From contig CAYULB010000062.1 in NCBI GenBank assembly GCA_964445575.1, positions 1-12,048 of the forward strand: a stretch of DNA of 12,048 nt. Direction: 5' to 3'. The translations under genes were made by a program, and so were the position numbers. The stretch is from WJMT01 sp964445575. Its GTDB lineage: Bacteria > Acidobacteriota > Aminicenantia > Aminicenantales > Aminicenantaceae. Within the stretch, counting starts at the first letter, position 1. Each line of letters begins with the position of its first letter. This document shows positions 1-8,769 of this stretch, in pieces. Below the pieces are notes generated by a model that saw only the letters and a program-made list of their open reading frames with translations, was not told the DNA's origin and searched no databases.

Positions 1-2201
1 ACTGTTTGTTCTCTTGAACGGTAGTAGGATTTGTAAAAACTTTTGTAATAATAATCATCCTTATCCAGCCTCATGCCGTTAAAAACCGTACCGATGACCT
101 TGGTGCGGCCTTTCCTCAGCTCTTCAACAGCATGAACAAAGTCTTTTTCCACAGTCTTTCGGGGATACACCACAAAAACAGTGGCTTCCACCAGATTGGA
201 TAAAACCACTGGGTCCACCACCGCCAGTAGGGGCGGGAGGTCATAGATGATTCTATCATACCTCCCTTCAACCTCAGAAATCAACTGCTTCATGGGCTTG
301 GAGTTGAGAAGCTCGGTAGGATTGGGAGGGACCGGTCCGCAGGGAATAAGAGAAATCCCCTCCACCTTGGTCTTATGGATACATTCTTCAAGAGAAATCT
401 TGCCGGTCAGATAGCTGCTCAATCCTTTGGTTGTTCTCAACCCGAAAATCCTGTGCAGCTGGGGTTTGCGCATGTCTGTATCCACTACCAGCACTTTTTC
501 ATTCAGCTGTGCAAACGAAACCGCCATATTGGCTGCGGTGACTGATTTTCCCTCTTTGGGAAGAGCACTGGTAAAAGCTAGAGACCGGGGCGGACTCCCG
601 GCTGAAGAAAGCAGGATGGATGTCCGGATGGTCCGGTAGTCCTCGCTAATAGTGAAATTAGGATACAGATGATTGACCAGCTCTATTTTTTTAATATTGT
701 CAAATTTGTTCTTGGTTTCCTTATCCTCTTCTCCCCTATAAGTGTAGCGGTAGGAATAGCCCTGTCGTTTGACTTTTTTCATGCCGTTGGGCGGAAGATA
801 AGGGACCACTCCCAAAGAAGGGATTCCGGTCAGCTTCTGCGCTTCTTCCGGGCTTTTGATGGTGTTATCCAGATACTCCAAAACAAAAGCCAGTCCCACC
901 CCTCCAAAAGAACCCACTAAAAAGGCCAGGATCAAACTGAGCTTCTTTTTGGGGGAGACCGGGTTTATGGGAATTTCAGCCGTCTCAATAATAGACATAT
1001 TAGTGGTTTCAAACTCTCCCAGACGGGCCGAAACCAGGGTTTCGTTCTGGCGCTGCTCCAGGGAAGCCAGAAGCTCCCGCATATTTTGGACTTCAATGAG
1101 GAGGTTGTTGTACTGAATGGAATCTGAATTCATCCGGGCCACATCTGCTTTCTGCTCATCCAGGAGCCTTTTCAGGGAATTTTCCTTATTCAATGAAGTC
1201 CTGTATTCGGTCTCAGCTGCTTGCAGGGCCGATGAGATTTCTGTCTCCAGCTCTGCCCTCATGCTGTCCAGCCGGCCTTTGAGTTTGACTAAGTCCGGAT
1301 AATCGGGTTTAAAAACCTGGCTCATTTCCTCATATTCATTTTTTATCTGAACATAATCGGTCCTGAGCCTCTGCAGTACTGGATTGTCTGTGAACCGGGG
1401 AAGCGAGTCAATTTTTACATTCCTGAGCTCTTCATACTTGGCTTCAGCATTGATCCGGTCTATTCTGGCACGGGTATAAGCCTGGTTGATATCAGCAAAT
1501 TCACTGACTGCCGCACTCTCCCTTTCACTTAAAAAATAGAGGTCTTTTTCCTGACTGTACTTCTGGAGTTCAGATTCTTTTACCGCCAAACGCTTCCTTA
1601 GGTCTGTGATCTGCTCTTCTAAAAACTGAGTAGCCCGCTGAGTGGTCTGGTACCTTTTTTCTATATAAAAGTCCACAAATTCCCGGGATAACGTATTCAC
1701 CAGCAGGGCAGCAAATTCCGGGTCAGGAGAGGTAAATCCCACCTCTACCAGCTTGGTGTCGCGCACAGGCGAGATATCCAGGCTTTCTTTAAGACCTTTG
1801 GCCATCCTGGAGTAAGGATCGACTTTTTCTTCATTCTCATCTTTCTTGCCATTGTTGGCTTCCTCCAGAAACAAAGGATGATTGACCAAATCCAGTTTCC
1901 GGGCCACTCTCTCCACCAGAGCTTTGCTTGCTAAAAGCTCTATCTGGGTGTTGTAAAACCGGGGATCTCTGTAACGCTGCTGGTACCCGAATTCATCCTC
2001 AATACTGAGAATCCGGGACGACTCATCCTCGATCATCATGGTAGCTACCGCCTTGTATTTAGGCGTGACCTTAAACACATAAAAGGCTGTGAAAAACACG
2101 GCTGCTCCCACACAGGCAATAACCACCCACTTGCGCTTTAAAAGCAGGTGCCAGTATTCCAAAAGGTTTATTTCTGTTTCTTCATCTTCCGGATGATACA
2201 T
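1..2201 (-). CDS. Wzc-type polysaccharide co-polymerase / BY-kinase (3' end outside window)
   Basis: Partial gene: 733 codons are open from ATG at 2201 to the window edge. It is an inner-membrane protein that controls chain length and export of exopolysaccharide or capsule and autophosphorylates on tyrosine. Residues 1-24 are cytoplasmic, TM1 is about 25-43, a long periplasmic coiled-coil Wzz/GNVR-type region runs to about 415, and TM2 is about 418-440, preceded by the Pro-containing NPVSPKKK. The cytoplasmic kinase follows. It has the E-x2-R-x2-R oligomerisation motif (E520, R523, R526), Walker A ALPKEGKS (K552), Walker A' VVDTDMR (D574, D576) and Walker B IIYDLPP (D654). A C-terminal tyrosine cluster (Y717-719, Y723, Y726, Y727) is the usual autophosphorylation site, so little is likely missing. 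The start is supported by GGGGGAGAG three bases upstream. It is divergent from the glycosyltransferase gene, fitting a polysaccharide locus. The motifs are seen directly; the polymer involved is unknown. Confidence 0.95.
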   Translation of the reverse strand, partial: MYHPEDEETEINLLEYWHLLLKRKWVVIACVGAAVFFTAFYVFKVTPKYKAVATMMIEDESSRILSIEDEFGYQQRYRDPRFYNTQIELLASKALVERVARKLDLVNHPLFLEEANNGKKDENEEKVDPYSRMAKGLKESLDISPVRDTKLVEVGFTSPDPEFAALLVNTLSREFVDFYIEKRYQTTQRATQFLEEQITDLRKRLAVKESELQKYSQEKDLYFLSERESAAVSEFADINQAYTRARIDRINAEAKYEELRNVKIDSLPRFTDNPVLQRLRTDYVQIKNEYEEMSQVFKPDYPDLVKLKGRLDSMRAELETEISSALQAAETEYRTSLNKENSLKRLLDEQKADVARMNSDSIQYNNLLIEVQNMRELLASLEQRQNETLVSARLGEFETTNMSIIETAEIPINPVSPKKKLSLILAFLVGSFGGVGLAFVLEYLDNTIKSPEEAQKLTGIPSLGVVPYLPPNGMKKVKRQGYSYRYTYRGEEDKETKNKFDNIKKIELVNHLYPNFTISEDYRTIRTSILLSSAGSPPRSLAFTSALPKEGKSVTAANMAVSFAQLNEKVLVVDTDMRKPQLHRIFGLRTTKGLSSYLTGKISLEECIHKTKVEGISLIPCGPVPPNPTELLNSKPMKQLISEVEGRYDRIIYDLPPLLAVVDPVVLSNLVEATVFVVYPRKTVEKDFVHAVEELRKGRTKVIGTVFNGMRLDKDDYYYKSFYKSYYRSREQT

Positions 2202-2251
2202 CGTCTCTCCCCCATCTGTGATTAATACTTTTGTTCATTCTTGACCTCTCT

Positions 2252-2279
2252 ATACTATCAAATTTTTGCCTAGATTCAA
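2252..2279 (-). promoter_or_regulatory. possible sigma-70 promoter for the BY-kinase gene
   Basis: On the minus strand, TTGAAT and TAGTAT are separated by 16 bases. Each hexamer matches its consensus at only four of six positions. The implied leader of about 40 bases contains the GGGGGAGAG ribosome binding site. This is a weak prediction. Confidence 0.25.
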
Positions 2280-2305
2280 ATAAAAATTTCAAGCTTTTTC
2301 AGGGA

Positions 2306-2334
2306 TTGACATCCCTTAAAGTTCCGCATATATT
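2306..2334 (+). promoter_or_regulatory. strong sigma-70-type promoter for the glycosyltransferase
   Basis: A perfect -35 TTGACA (2306-2311) and a one-mismatch -10 TATATT (2329-2334) are separated by exactly 17 bases. Transcription would begin near 2341, leaving a leader of about 13 bases before ATG at 2354, with no Shine-Dalgarno sequence. Its position rules out a coding start at TTG 2231, since that codon would lie upstream of the transcript. Confidence 0.7.
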
Positions 2335-2353
2335 TAAAACCTCTTTTAAAGCC

Positions 2354-3619
2354 ATGGCTCAAAAAAAGATTCTTTTTGTCACTCATCTTTTTCACCCAGC
2401 TCCAGGGGGTGTGGAAACCCATCTCCACCGCCTCTCCCAGGGGCTGGCAAAAAAGGGATATGAAGTTAAAGTCCTCACCACCAACGCCTATTCCACAGAA
2501 GCTTTTTTTCTTGGTGACAAGCGCCGCATGGAAAAAGGCAGGGAAATCATTGACGGCGTAGAGGCAGAAAGACTGGGCTTTAGAACCTTTGGACGGAGGA
2601 CTTTGAATCTTCTCCGTTCCCTGGCCTGCCGCATCAAATATCCCTATAACTCCTGGGTCCGGACCTATTCTTACGGTCCCCGAAATCCCCGATTTTATAA
2701 ACGGATCCTTGAAATCAACCCGGACCTGATCCTCACTGCCCCGCTTCCCACTTTTAATATTTATTATGCATGGAAAGGAGCCCAAAGACTGAAAATTCCT
2801 TTTATCATCAATCCAGCTTATCATATTCATGACCCCTGCAGCTTCCATAACCCTATTTTTTTTAGGATAATGCGGCAAGCAGACCTGGTCGCTGTCCACT
2901 CAGAAAAAGAAAAAAAATACATCCAAGAGCAGGCTGGAGCCTCTCCCCAAAAAATCAAAGTGTTTCCTCCTCTCCCCTTTGAAAAAGAAGACCTTTCGCC
3001 TTTATTTTTTTCCCTCAACAAAAACGCCATCAAAAAACAATATAAGATCAAACAAAAACAGGTCCTTGTTTTTCTCGGCCAGCACGGCCGTCATAAAAAC
3101 ATCCCCGCAGTACTCAAGGCCATGCCCCGCATCTGGAAATACAAGCCTGACACAGCCCTGATTATTGCCGGAGGCACCACAGCTTATACTTCACAATTAA
3201 AAAAAATGCACTCAGATATGGATTCCCGTCACAGGCATAAAGTCTATTTTTTTGATAATTTTCACAAAAAGGAAAAAGCCCTATTTTACGGTATGGCAGA
3301 TGTTTTTATCTCCTTATCTGATTATGAGTCATTCGGCATTGTTTTTGCCGAAGCCATGCTTTATAAGCTTCCTGTTGTGGGTAGTGTTTGCGGTATTGCT
3401 GATTCTATCATCAATAATTTTCAAACTGGTTTATTGGTTAATCCTCACTGCGAAGATGAGGTGGCTGGAGCCGCGCTGGAGCTTCTTTTAGATGATGAGA
3501 TTCGAAAAACCTATGGAGAAACAGGACGGCAAGCAGCCATAATCCAATATGACCCGGACATCATTCTATCAAAATGGAAAAAGAGCCTGACTTTGCTTTT
3601 CTCAAAGTATGCTCTATAA
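2354..3619 (+). CDS. GT-B fold glycosyltransferase, family 4-like
   Basis: A 421-residue cytoplasmic retaining-type glycosyltransferase, predicted to move a sugar from a nucleotide donor onto a lipid-linked or glycan acceptor. The N-terminal domain opens with KKILFVTHLFHPAPGGVETH (residues 4-23), the family-typical start with its Gly-Gly-Val-Glu loop. The C-terminal donor domain begins near 234 with LVFLGQHGRHKNI (R246, K248). It contains the E-x7-E motif as ESFGIVFAE (E325, E333), followed by the GLLVNP segment. There is no signal peptide or membrane segment. The frame is open back to a TTG at 2231, but the 41 extra residues match nothing in the family and overlap a good promoter, so ATG 2354 was chosen. 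No ribosome binding site precedes it. It is divergent from the tyrosine kinase, consistent with a role in the same polysaccharide. Donor and acceptor cannot be told. Confidence 0.92.
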   Translation: MAQKKILFVTHLFHPAPGGVETHLHRLSQGLAKKGYEVKVLTTNAYSTEAFFLGDKRRMEKGREIIDGVEAERLGFRTFGRRTLNLLRSLACRIKYPYNSWVRTYSYGPRNPRFYKRILEINPDLILTAPLPTFNIYYAWKGAQRLKIPFIINPAYHIHDPCSFHNPIFFRIMRQADLVAVHSEKEKKYIQEQAGASPQKIKVFPPLPFEKEDLSPLFFSLNKNAIKKQYKIKQKQVLVFLGQHGRHKNIPAVLKAMPRIWKYKPDTALIIAGGTTAYTSQLKKMHSDMDSRHRHKVYFFDNFHKKEKALFYGMADVFISLSDYESFGIVFAEAMLYKLPVVGSVCGIADSIINNFQTGLLVNPHCEDEVAGAALELLLDDEIRKTYGETGRQAAIIQYDPDIILSKWKKSLTLLFSKYAL

Positions 3620-3620
3620 T
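3593..3620 (+). promoter_or_regulatory. possible promoter for the sulfatase-superfamily lipoprotein
   Basis: A perfect -10 TATAAT (3615-3620) overlaps the stop codon of the glycosyltransferase. The best -35, TTGCTT (3593-3598), is 16 bases upstream and matches only three of six positions. It could give the lipoprotein gene a transcript of its own besides readthrough from upstream. Confidence 0.3.
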
Positions 3621-3665
3621 TATATCAGATGTTATCAAAGGTTTGTTTCTGCATTATCAATCCAT

Positions 3666-3674
3666 AAGGGAGAT
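3666..3674 (+). promoter_or_regulatory. ribosome binding site deciding the lipoprotein start
   Basis: AAGGGAGAT lies six bases before ATG 3681. It favours that start over an in-frame upstream start at 3609, which would bury the signal peptide under 24 extra residues. Confidence 0.7.
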
Positions 3675-3680
3675 CAGAGA

Positions 3681-5405
3681 ATGAAAAGACATGTTCTTAT
3701 TGGTTTATGCTTTTTCCTGACTGTCTTTCTTTTTTCCTTAATCGGATGTAGAGAGGAAAAAGAAACTTCTGATTCTAGCTATAATCTAGTATTTTACCTT
3801 GTAGATGCTTTACGACCCGACCACTTAGGATGTTATGGTTACCAAAGAGACACATCTCCTTTTCTGGACCAATTTTCAAAAAAAGGAGTGATTTTTCACA
3901 AAGCTTATGCAGTCTCTGATTGGACCCGCCCCTCTGTAGGCACTCTGTTCACTTCCCTTTATCCTTCTTTTCACGGCGCTGTGGACCGGCCGGATAAACT
4001 CAAAACCTCTGTCATCACTCTTGCTGAGGTTTTAAATGATGAAGGATATAAGACATCAGCTTTTATTGCCAACGGAAATGTATTTGGCCAGGGATTGAAT
4101 TTTGAACAAGGATTTGATGACTTTACAGAGTTAGCTTCTCTTTCTGACCGCCACGGGAGCGCCGCAGAAATCTTAGAAATGATAAAGCCCTGGCTTAAAG
4201 AACAGGAAAAAAATCCTTTCTTTCTTTACATCCACACCGTAGATCCCCATGACCCTTACTTTGCCCCGGAAGATTACATAAATATGTATAAAGACAATCA
4301 AAATTTTCATTCATTTGAGGAATATGTTGTAAAATCCAGACCCCAAATTGGGGAAATAATCAATACCTATGATGCCACAGTGCGCTATTCAGATGAAGTA
4401 TTCCGGCAGTTTATAGGGGAGCTGAATAAACTTGACCTCCTGAAAGATACAGTGGTTGTTTTCCTTTCCGACCACGGCGAAGAATTTCTGGAACATGGAG
4501 GGCTCCACCATGGAGGAAGGCTTTACAATGAACAGATTCATATTCCCCTTATTCTGTGGATACCTGGCCAGGCAAAGGGAAAACACATAAAAAATCATTT
4601 GATAAGCATCCTGGACTTAAGCCCCACGGTTTTGGATATATTAGAAGTTCCCATTCCTTCCCTGTGGCAGGGGAAAAGCGCTCTTCCTGTCATCAAAGGA
4701 AAATCAAAAAAAGGAAATTTTACAGAAGCATACGGCATGGAAAAGCTAGATGAATTCAAAGTCTTTTCCATCCGAGACTTGAATTTTCATTATATTCTTT
4801 CCATGGAACCTGAGTTTAAAGAGATGCTCTTTAATATGAAGGAAGACCCATTCCAGCAGGAAAACAGAGCCAGCAAACAAAGCAGGGTCCTTTTCTCTAT
4901 GAGAGATAAGATGATGAATTTTATCGCCGATACTTCTGTAGGATTTCATGTGGGGTATTTTAAGAAAAATTTCAATGATGGAAAAGAAACCCTGACCTTA
5001 AACATTCAAACAGATGGAGAGTTTAAAGATGTGATCCACAATCGATTTGTCCGGACAACCCTGAATGAAAAAAGCAATCAAATGACTGTAACTTTTTCAC
5101 GGAAAAATGACAGCTTAAGCTTCTCTCTTATGCCGGAAAAAGCCAATTTAAAAATCTCTCAGCTCCAGGAAAATAAAAAAGAGTTCATTCCTTTTGTACT
5201 AGGAAATCAACATAAAGCTGTAGGCGAATTCATTGAAATCAAAGGAAATCATTCTTTGCTGCTTGCTGAATTCTTTCTACCCGAACCCGGAAATCTGAAA
5301 GAAAAGGGAATCCATATCTGGAGAGTGCCGCCCTACGAGCATTCTCCTTTCAAACCAGATAAAAAAACTCTCGAAAACCTTAAGACCCTGGGCTATATAC
5401 GCTAA
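3681..5405 (+). CDS. sulfatase/alkaline phosphatase-superfamily lipoprotein with Thr nucleophile position
   Basis: A 574-residue predicted lipoprotein. A hydrophobic signal peptide ends in the lipobox LIGC (C23), followed by a charged linker, so it should sit on the periplasmic or outer face of a membrane. The sulfatase-like core begins NLVFYLVDALRPDHLGCYGY (residues 35-54), with D42 expected to bind metal. The active-site segment is SDWTRPSVGTLFTSLYP (79-95). T82 occupies the place of the sulfatase Cys/Ser, and the Arg of the C-x-P-x-R signature is absent. Other metal or substrate residues are in VDPHDPY (187-193) and LSDHGEE (D264, H265). The protein ends LKTLGYIR, a C-terminus common in this branch. 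Formylglycine maturation is therefore not expected. A phosphotransferase or phosphodiesterase role is as likely as a sulfatase one. It starts 61 bases after the glycosyltransferase in the same direction, so it may act on an exported glycan or lipid. Family is confident; substrate is unknown. Confidence 0.9.
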   Translation: MKRHVLIGLCFFLTVFLFSLIGCREEKETSDSSYNLVFYLVDALRPDHLGCYGYQRDTSPFLDQFSKKGVIFHKAYAVSDWTRPSVGTLFTSLYPSFHGAVDRPDKLKTSVITLAEVLNDEGYKTSAFIANGNVFGQGLNFEQGFDDFTELASLSDRHGSAAEILEMIKPWLKEQEKNPFFLYIHTVDPHDPYFAPEDYINMYKDNQNFHSFEEYVVKSRPQIGEIINTYDATVRYSDEVFRQFIGELNKLDLLKDTVVVFLSDHGEEFLEHGGLHHGGRLYNEQIHIPLILWIPGQAKGKHIKNHLISILDLSPTVLDILEVPIPSLWQGKSALPVIKGKSKKGNFTEAYGMEKLDEFKVFSIRDLNFHYILSMEPEFKEMLFNMKEDPFQQENRASKQSRVLFSMRDKMMNFIADTSVGFHVGYFKKNFNDGKETLTLNIQTDGEFKDVIHNRFVRTTLNEKSNQMTVTFSRKNDSLSFSLMPEKANLKISQLQENKKEFIPFVLGNQHKAVGEFIEIKGNHSLLLAEFFLPEPGNLKEKGIHIWRVPPYEHSPFKPDKKTLENLKTLGYIR

Positions 5406-5420
5406 ACAAGCAAAATTTGG

Positions 5421-8400
5421 TTATTTTTGGGAAAATTCCTTAGGCAAAATATGAATGATAACTTTAACTGTCTGGCTGACAAACACTCCATCAGTCACTG
5501 CAAAATGAAGCACATGCCTTCCCAAGAAGCCTGGCCCTGGACTCCAGTAGAAAATGCCGTTTTCCCCGTCAATGGTGGAGCCAATTGGAAGAGGCTTGTT
5601 TGAATTCCCTCCCCATCCTATGAGTTTTTTGCCCCATTGACTTCTGAAATGAAGCTCAATCCTCTCCAGCTCCTCAATCTCCACTTCATAGACTCCCTTC
5701 TGCTTCATCTTTACTATTTCCAGATATTTTGAGGTGTTTTCATCCCTTAACAGCATATGACCCCTCAGCCAGTCTAGGTCCTCTCTCCTTTGGTATCCTC
5801 TATCCAGGCCCAACAGCTCCAAATCAAGCAAGCCGTAAATATCATTCTGAAGACAGTTGAGGTCAAAACTCTGAGCATCTGCTGAACTGCTCTCCACATT
5901 CAGTATTTCAAAATACCGTGAACCGATTCCGCTGGTCACTCCATCACTGTCTTCCACACTCCATTGGATAGTGTGCACCCCGTTCTCATAAGCTGTGGTA
6001 TCCAGATAATAATATCCTACGGCACCATCGCTGTTGGCATAATCCGGAAACAGCGTGGCAATATCCTCCCGGTAGTTGTCGTAGACCGGATGCCCCAGAG
6101 GCACTCCGTCTACCCACACCCACATGGTGGACCCGTCTGTGGGGATGTATTTGGGCTGAGGGGTGAGCGCCCAGCCAAAGTTCACAAAGTCCGCTCCGCT
6201 CGCCTCTCCGCCTTGAGTCGGCGTGTCAATGGTGCCAAAAGGTTTGATGGAATGGGCGTTATCACTGTGGATCTCTTTCTGTCCTAAAAGGACCTGGTGC
6301 CCACTTCCGTCATATGCAATGGCATAAAGGGTAAAGGTGGCGTTGCCGCCTGTAGGCAAAAAGTTGGTCAGCAGCATATAACCCCAGCCGGCCTGGTCTG
6401 CCTTTGGATAGGTAGGATAAGAGGACTCCACATCTGGCCTGGCTCCCCTGACAAATATTGCATCTCCAATATAGACCAAACCATCCGGGCCAATGACATG
6501 TGAGGGGTCCTCCTCATGAGGAGCTCTCTTTATTTCAACCCGGGTAACCTCCACATCATCCAGACTCCATCCGGTCACCGGAACATTGCCAAACACATCT
6601 GTCCCATCCAGCGGAGTATCTATCACTCCAAACGGCCCGCTGTCACTGCCTTGAGCATAAACCGTCAGATTGACTTCTATCACCTGCGGCGAATTCCAGG
6701 CTTTGGCATCAGTAACAGTTACACTCCCTGTGTAATCCCCAGGAGAAAGAGAGTCAGGATTCACATCAATCTCCAAAATCCCCTCTCCAGCCCCGCTTAA
6801 AGGAGACACACTGAGCCAGCTTTTATTTGCCTCAGCCTGCCAGTTCAAAGCGCCCTCCCCGGTATTTTCCACCAACACGGTTTCAGGGGAAGTGACTGCA
6901 TCGGTCATTTCAGCCCCGAAATAAAGCGTGTTTTTAGAAAGAGAAAGTTCCGGAGTCAGATTATGGTCCACCAAAACAGGGCCTGTGGAATAGGTTCTGT
7001 TTTGGTTTACGCCGTCATCAACCACTGCATAAATCCAGTAGGTTCCCTCCGTAACCTCTGAGGTGTTCCATTGGCAGCTGTCTGCTCCGCTGGATGAAAC
7101 CAGACCAGAGGCAATCAGAGTCCCGTCAAACCCTGATTGGTCTGTATCATAGTAAAGGGAAACTGAAGCCGGGCCATCCAAATCAGAAAGGTCCCATTCT
7201 ATTTCAAAAGAACTGTCAGCCGTCCAATCCGAAGTGATCCGGACCTCATCAAAGAAAAAAGCCCGGGAAGAAGTGAATTCATGGGGATCAATGCGGAATG
7301 AATCCACTTCACCGGTCCATCCTGATTGAGACGGACTTCCACTGCCGCCCTCTAAAGGAATCTCCTTAAGGTCAAACACGATTTTATTCATAATCCAGCG
7401 GTCTGCCAGATGCCGTATCACAATATCCTCAGTCACATTTTCCACGGTCTCATCATTCCGTCTCCACATCACTCTGGCTATGGAACCCTCGCTCACACTT
7501 TGGGTCCCGGCTATTCCCATCTTGAACACTAAATTGTGATAACGGCTGGTGTCTATCGGGCAAATCCCTCCCCGGTAAAGAAAATGAAGAAAAAAAACAT
7601 TAGGATCTCCGTAAGCAGGCGGAGTCTCTGATACGCTTTCGCCGTAATAGACTGACTGGGATGAATAGGCTTGTCCGGCTAAATCCTCATAGTTTAGAGA
7701 GGTGAATTCAGCGTTTTGAACTCTTTCTGTATGCTCCACATCCTCTGGGTTATTCATGTCCCATGGGTCACTGAAACTGACTGTGATAAAATCCTGGTCG
7801 CTTCCTTCATTTGTTGGCTTGGTCAACTGGAGAACCGGAGCTGAAGTCACTCGAAAATATCCCGAAGAATAGGAAAACGTCTGAGTTCCTGTGGGTGCGA
7901 CCGCCACATAATAATCTCCAGAGGCTAATCCTCCGGCTAAAAAAGTATGGCTGGTTCCACTGACATTTCCTTTAAGCAGCCCCAGATTCCCATCTTCAGG
8001 ATTATCATTATCATCCAGGTAAATATCCACATTCCCGGAGTTCCCGCTCCAGGTGATGGTCCGCTCCTGAGAGGCACTGTACTCCACCAGACGGATCCAA
8101 TCAATTTTGATGGATTGGTCCTTTTGAACCACTGGATCGAGCCTGAGAGAATCTATCAAGCCGCTCCATGGATCACTTCCGCTGGCAATACCTAAGGAAG
8201 GAATATCAATGATATAATAAGTCCAGCCATTAAAAACAAAAAAAGAACCGGATGTGGTCACTCCATTATAGATGGTATCTGTGGACCAAAGAAGCTGTCC
8301 GTAAGGCCCGGCTGCATCCGGCCCCAGTGACATCCGTACAACCAAATGAGTGTACTTATCAGCGTCTATAGGAAAATTCTTCCCCACTTTTCCCAGCATG

Positions 8401-8750
8401 GCTGACCCCAGGTAAGCAGAATCAAGAATAAAGACTTTCGCATCAGAATAATCAGCGTCTCCTCCACTGGTGTAAACAGAATAAGCAGAAAAAATTCCAT
8501 TGGAAAAAGATATATCACTTAAATAGGAAAGCGGCTGTTCATAAGTGTTGAAAATTCGCCATCCCAGGTCAGTTCTCTCATTCATATCCCACCGGTCAGC
8601 GAGCACCTGTTCTGCATAATCCAGGCAGGACTTGACTATGTCTTGGGCGGAGGGAGAGTCTACCGCAATCTGAGCTGATAAAAAATTTGTCAGAAAAGTG
8701 AGGATGAGAAAAAATAAAATTACATAAATTTTTACTTTATCTGTTTTCAC
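5421..8750 (-). CDS. secreted multidomain Ig/BACON-like protein with two jellyroll-Ig units
   Basis: A 1109-residue exported protein with no recognised catalytic domain. The signal peptide is about residues 1-26 (cleavage after LSA). Two similar units follow: jellyroll-like 42-225 plus Ig-like 230-305, and jellyroll-like 320-507 plus Ig-like 512-595. The jellyrolls share WDMN and IDSLRLDP/VDSFRIDP; the Ig parts share Asp-rich loops (YLDDNDNPEDG, YYDTDQSGFDG) that could bind calcium. A BACON-like domain (601-698), Ig-like module A (706-830), Ig-like module B (836-950), a linker and a terminal putative-Ig domain (1053-1109, PLPIGST...WSPGPGFLG) complete it. This tail matches that of the upstream peptidase. 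The start is GTG 8750: an in-frame TGA lies 18 bases upstream, and no clear ribosome binding site is present. There is no LPXTG, PEP-CTERM or C-terminal membrane anchor. A binding or adhesive role, perhaps to carbohydrate, is inferred from the folds. Confidence 0.9.
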   Translation of the reverse strand: MKTDKVKIYVILFFLILTFLTNFLSAQIAVDSPSAQDIVKSCLDYAEQVLADRWDMNERTDLGWRIFNTYEQPLSYLSDISFSNGIFSAYSVYTSGGDADYSDAKVFILDSAYLGSAMLGKVGKNFPIDADKYTHLVVRMSLGPDAAGPYGQLLWSTDTIYNGVTTSGSFFVFNGWTYYIIDIPSLGIASGSDPWSGLIDSLRLDPVVQKDQSIKIDWIRLVEYSASQERTITWSGNSGNVDIYLDDNDNPEDGNLGLLKGNVSGTSHTFLAGGLASGDYYVAVAPTGTQTFSYSSGYFRVTSAPVLQLTKPTNEGSDQDFITVSFSDPWDMNNPEDVEHTERVQNAEFTSLNYEDLAGQAYSSQSVYYGESVSETPPAYGDPNVFFLHFLYRGGICPIDTSRYHNLVFKMGIAGTQSVSEGSIARVMWRRNDETVENVTEDIVIRHLADRWIMNKIVFDLKEIPLEGGSGSPSQSGWTGEVDSFRIDPHEFTSSRAFFFDEVRITSDWTADSSFEIEWDLSDLDGPASVSLYYDTDQSGFDGTLIASGLVSSSGADSCQWNTSEVTEGTYWIYAVVDDGVNQNRTYSTGPVLVDHNLTPELSLSKNTLYFGAEMTDAVTSPETVLVENTGEGALNWQAEANKSWLSVSPLSGAGEGILEIDVNPDSLSPGDYTGSVTVTDAKAWNSPQVIEVNLTVYAQGSDSGPFGVIDTPLDGTDVFGNVPVTGWSLDDVEVTRVEIKRAPHEEDPSHVIGPDGLVYIGDAIFVRGARPDVESSYPTYPKADQAGWGYMLLTNFLPTGGNATFTLYAIAYDGSGHQVLLGQKEIHSDNAHSIKPFGTIDTPTQGGEASGADFVNFGWALTPQPKYIPTDGSTMWVWVDGVPLGHPVYDNYREDIATLFPDYANSDGAVGYYYLDTTAYENGVHTIQWSVEDSDGVTSGIGSRYFEILNVESSSADAQSFDLNCLQNDIYGLLDLELLGLDRGYQRREDLDWLRGHMLLRDENTSKYLEIVKMKQKGVYEVEIEELERIELHFRSQWGKKLIGWGGNSNKPLPIGSTIDGENGIFYWSPGPGFLGRHVLHFAVTDGVFVSQTVKVIIHILPKEFSQK
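5923..6245 (-). repeat. near-identical Ig-module repeat, copy 1
   Basis: This encodes most of Ig-like module B of the 1109-residue protein. It matches 9417-9739 with five differences in 323 bases (at 6177, 6180, 6210, 6216 and 6218), and 5923-6176 is perfectly identical to 9417-9670. The flanking coding sequence diverges quickly on both sides. Confidence 0.97.
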
Positions 8751-8769
8751 AGCACAGCATCCAAATCAG

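Noticed and set aside
2231..2353. A 41-residue N-terminal extension of the glycosyltransferase from TTG 2231
   Set aside because: It overlaps a near-consensus promoter, has no ribosome binding site and matches no family pattern; the conserved start motif begins at ATG 2354.
2276..2899. A 207-codon open frame antisense to the glycosyltransferase
   Set aside because: It lies wholly opposite a well-supported gene and its translation shows no family motif or signal.
3609..3680. A 24-residue upstream extension of the lipoprotein gene overlapping the glycosyltransferase
   Set aside because: It would place the signal peptide and lipobox internally; a good ribosome binding site precedes ATG 3681.
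5406..5445. A bidirectional terminator between the convergent lipoprotein and secreted-protein genes
   Set aside because: Only GGAA-AA-TTCC pairs, with too short a loop and stem; no convincing hairpin plus T-run was found.
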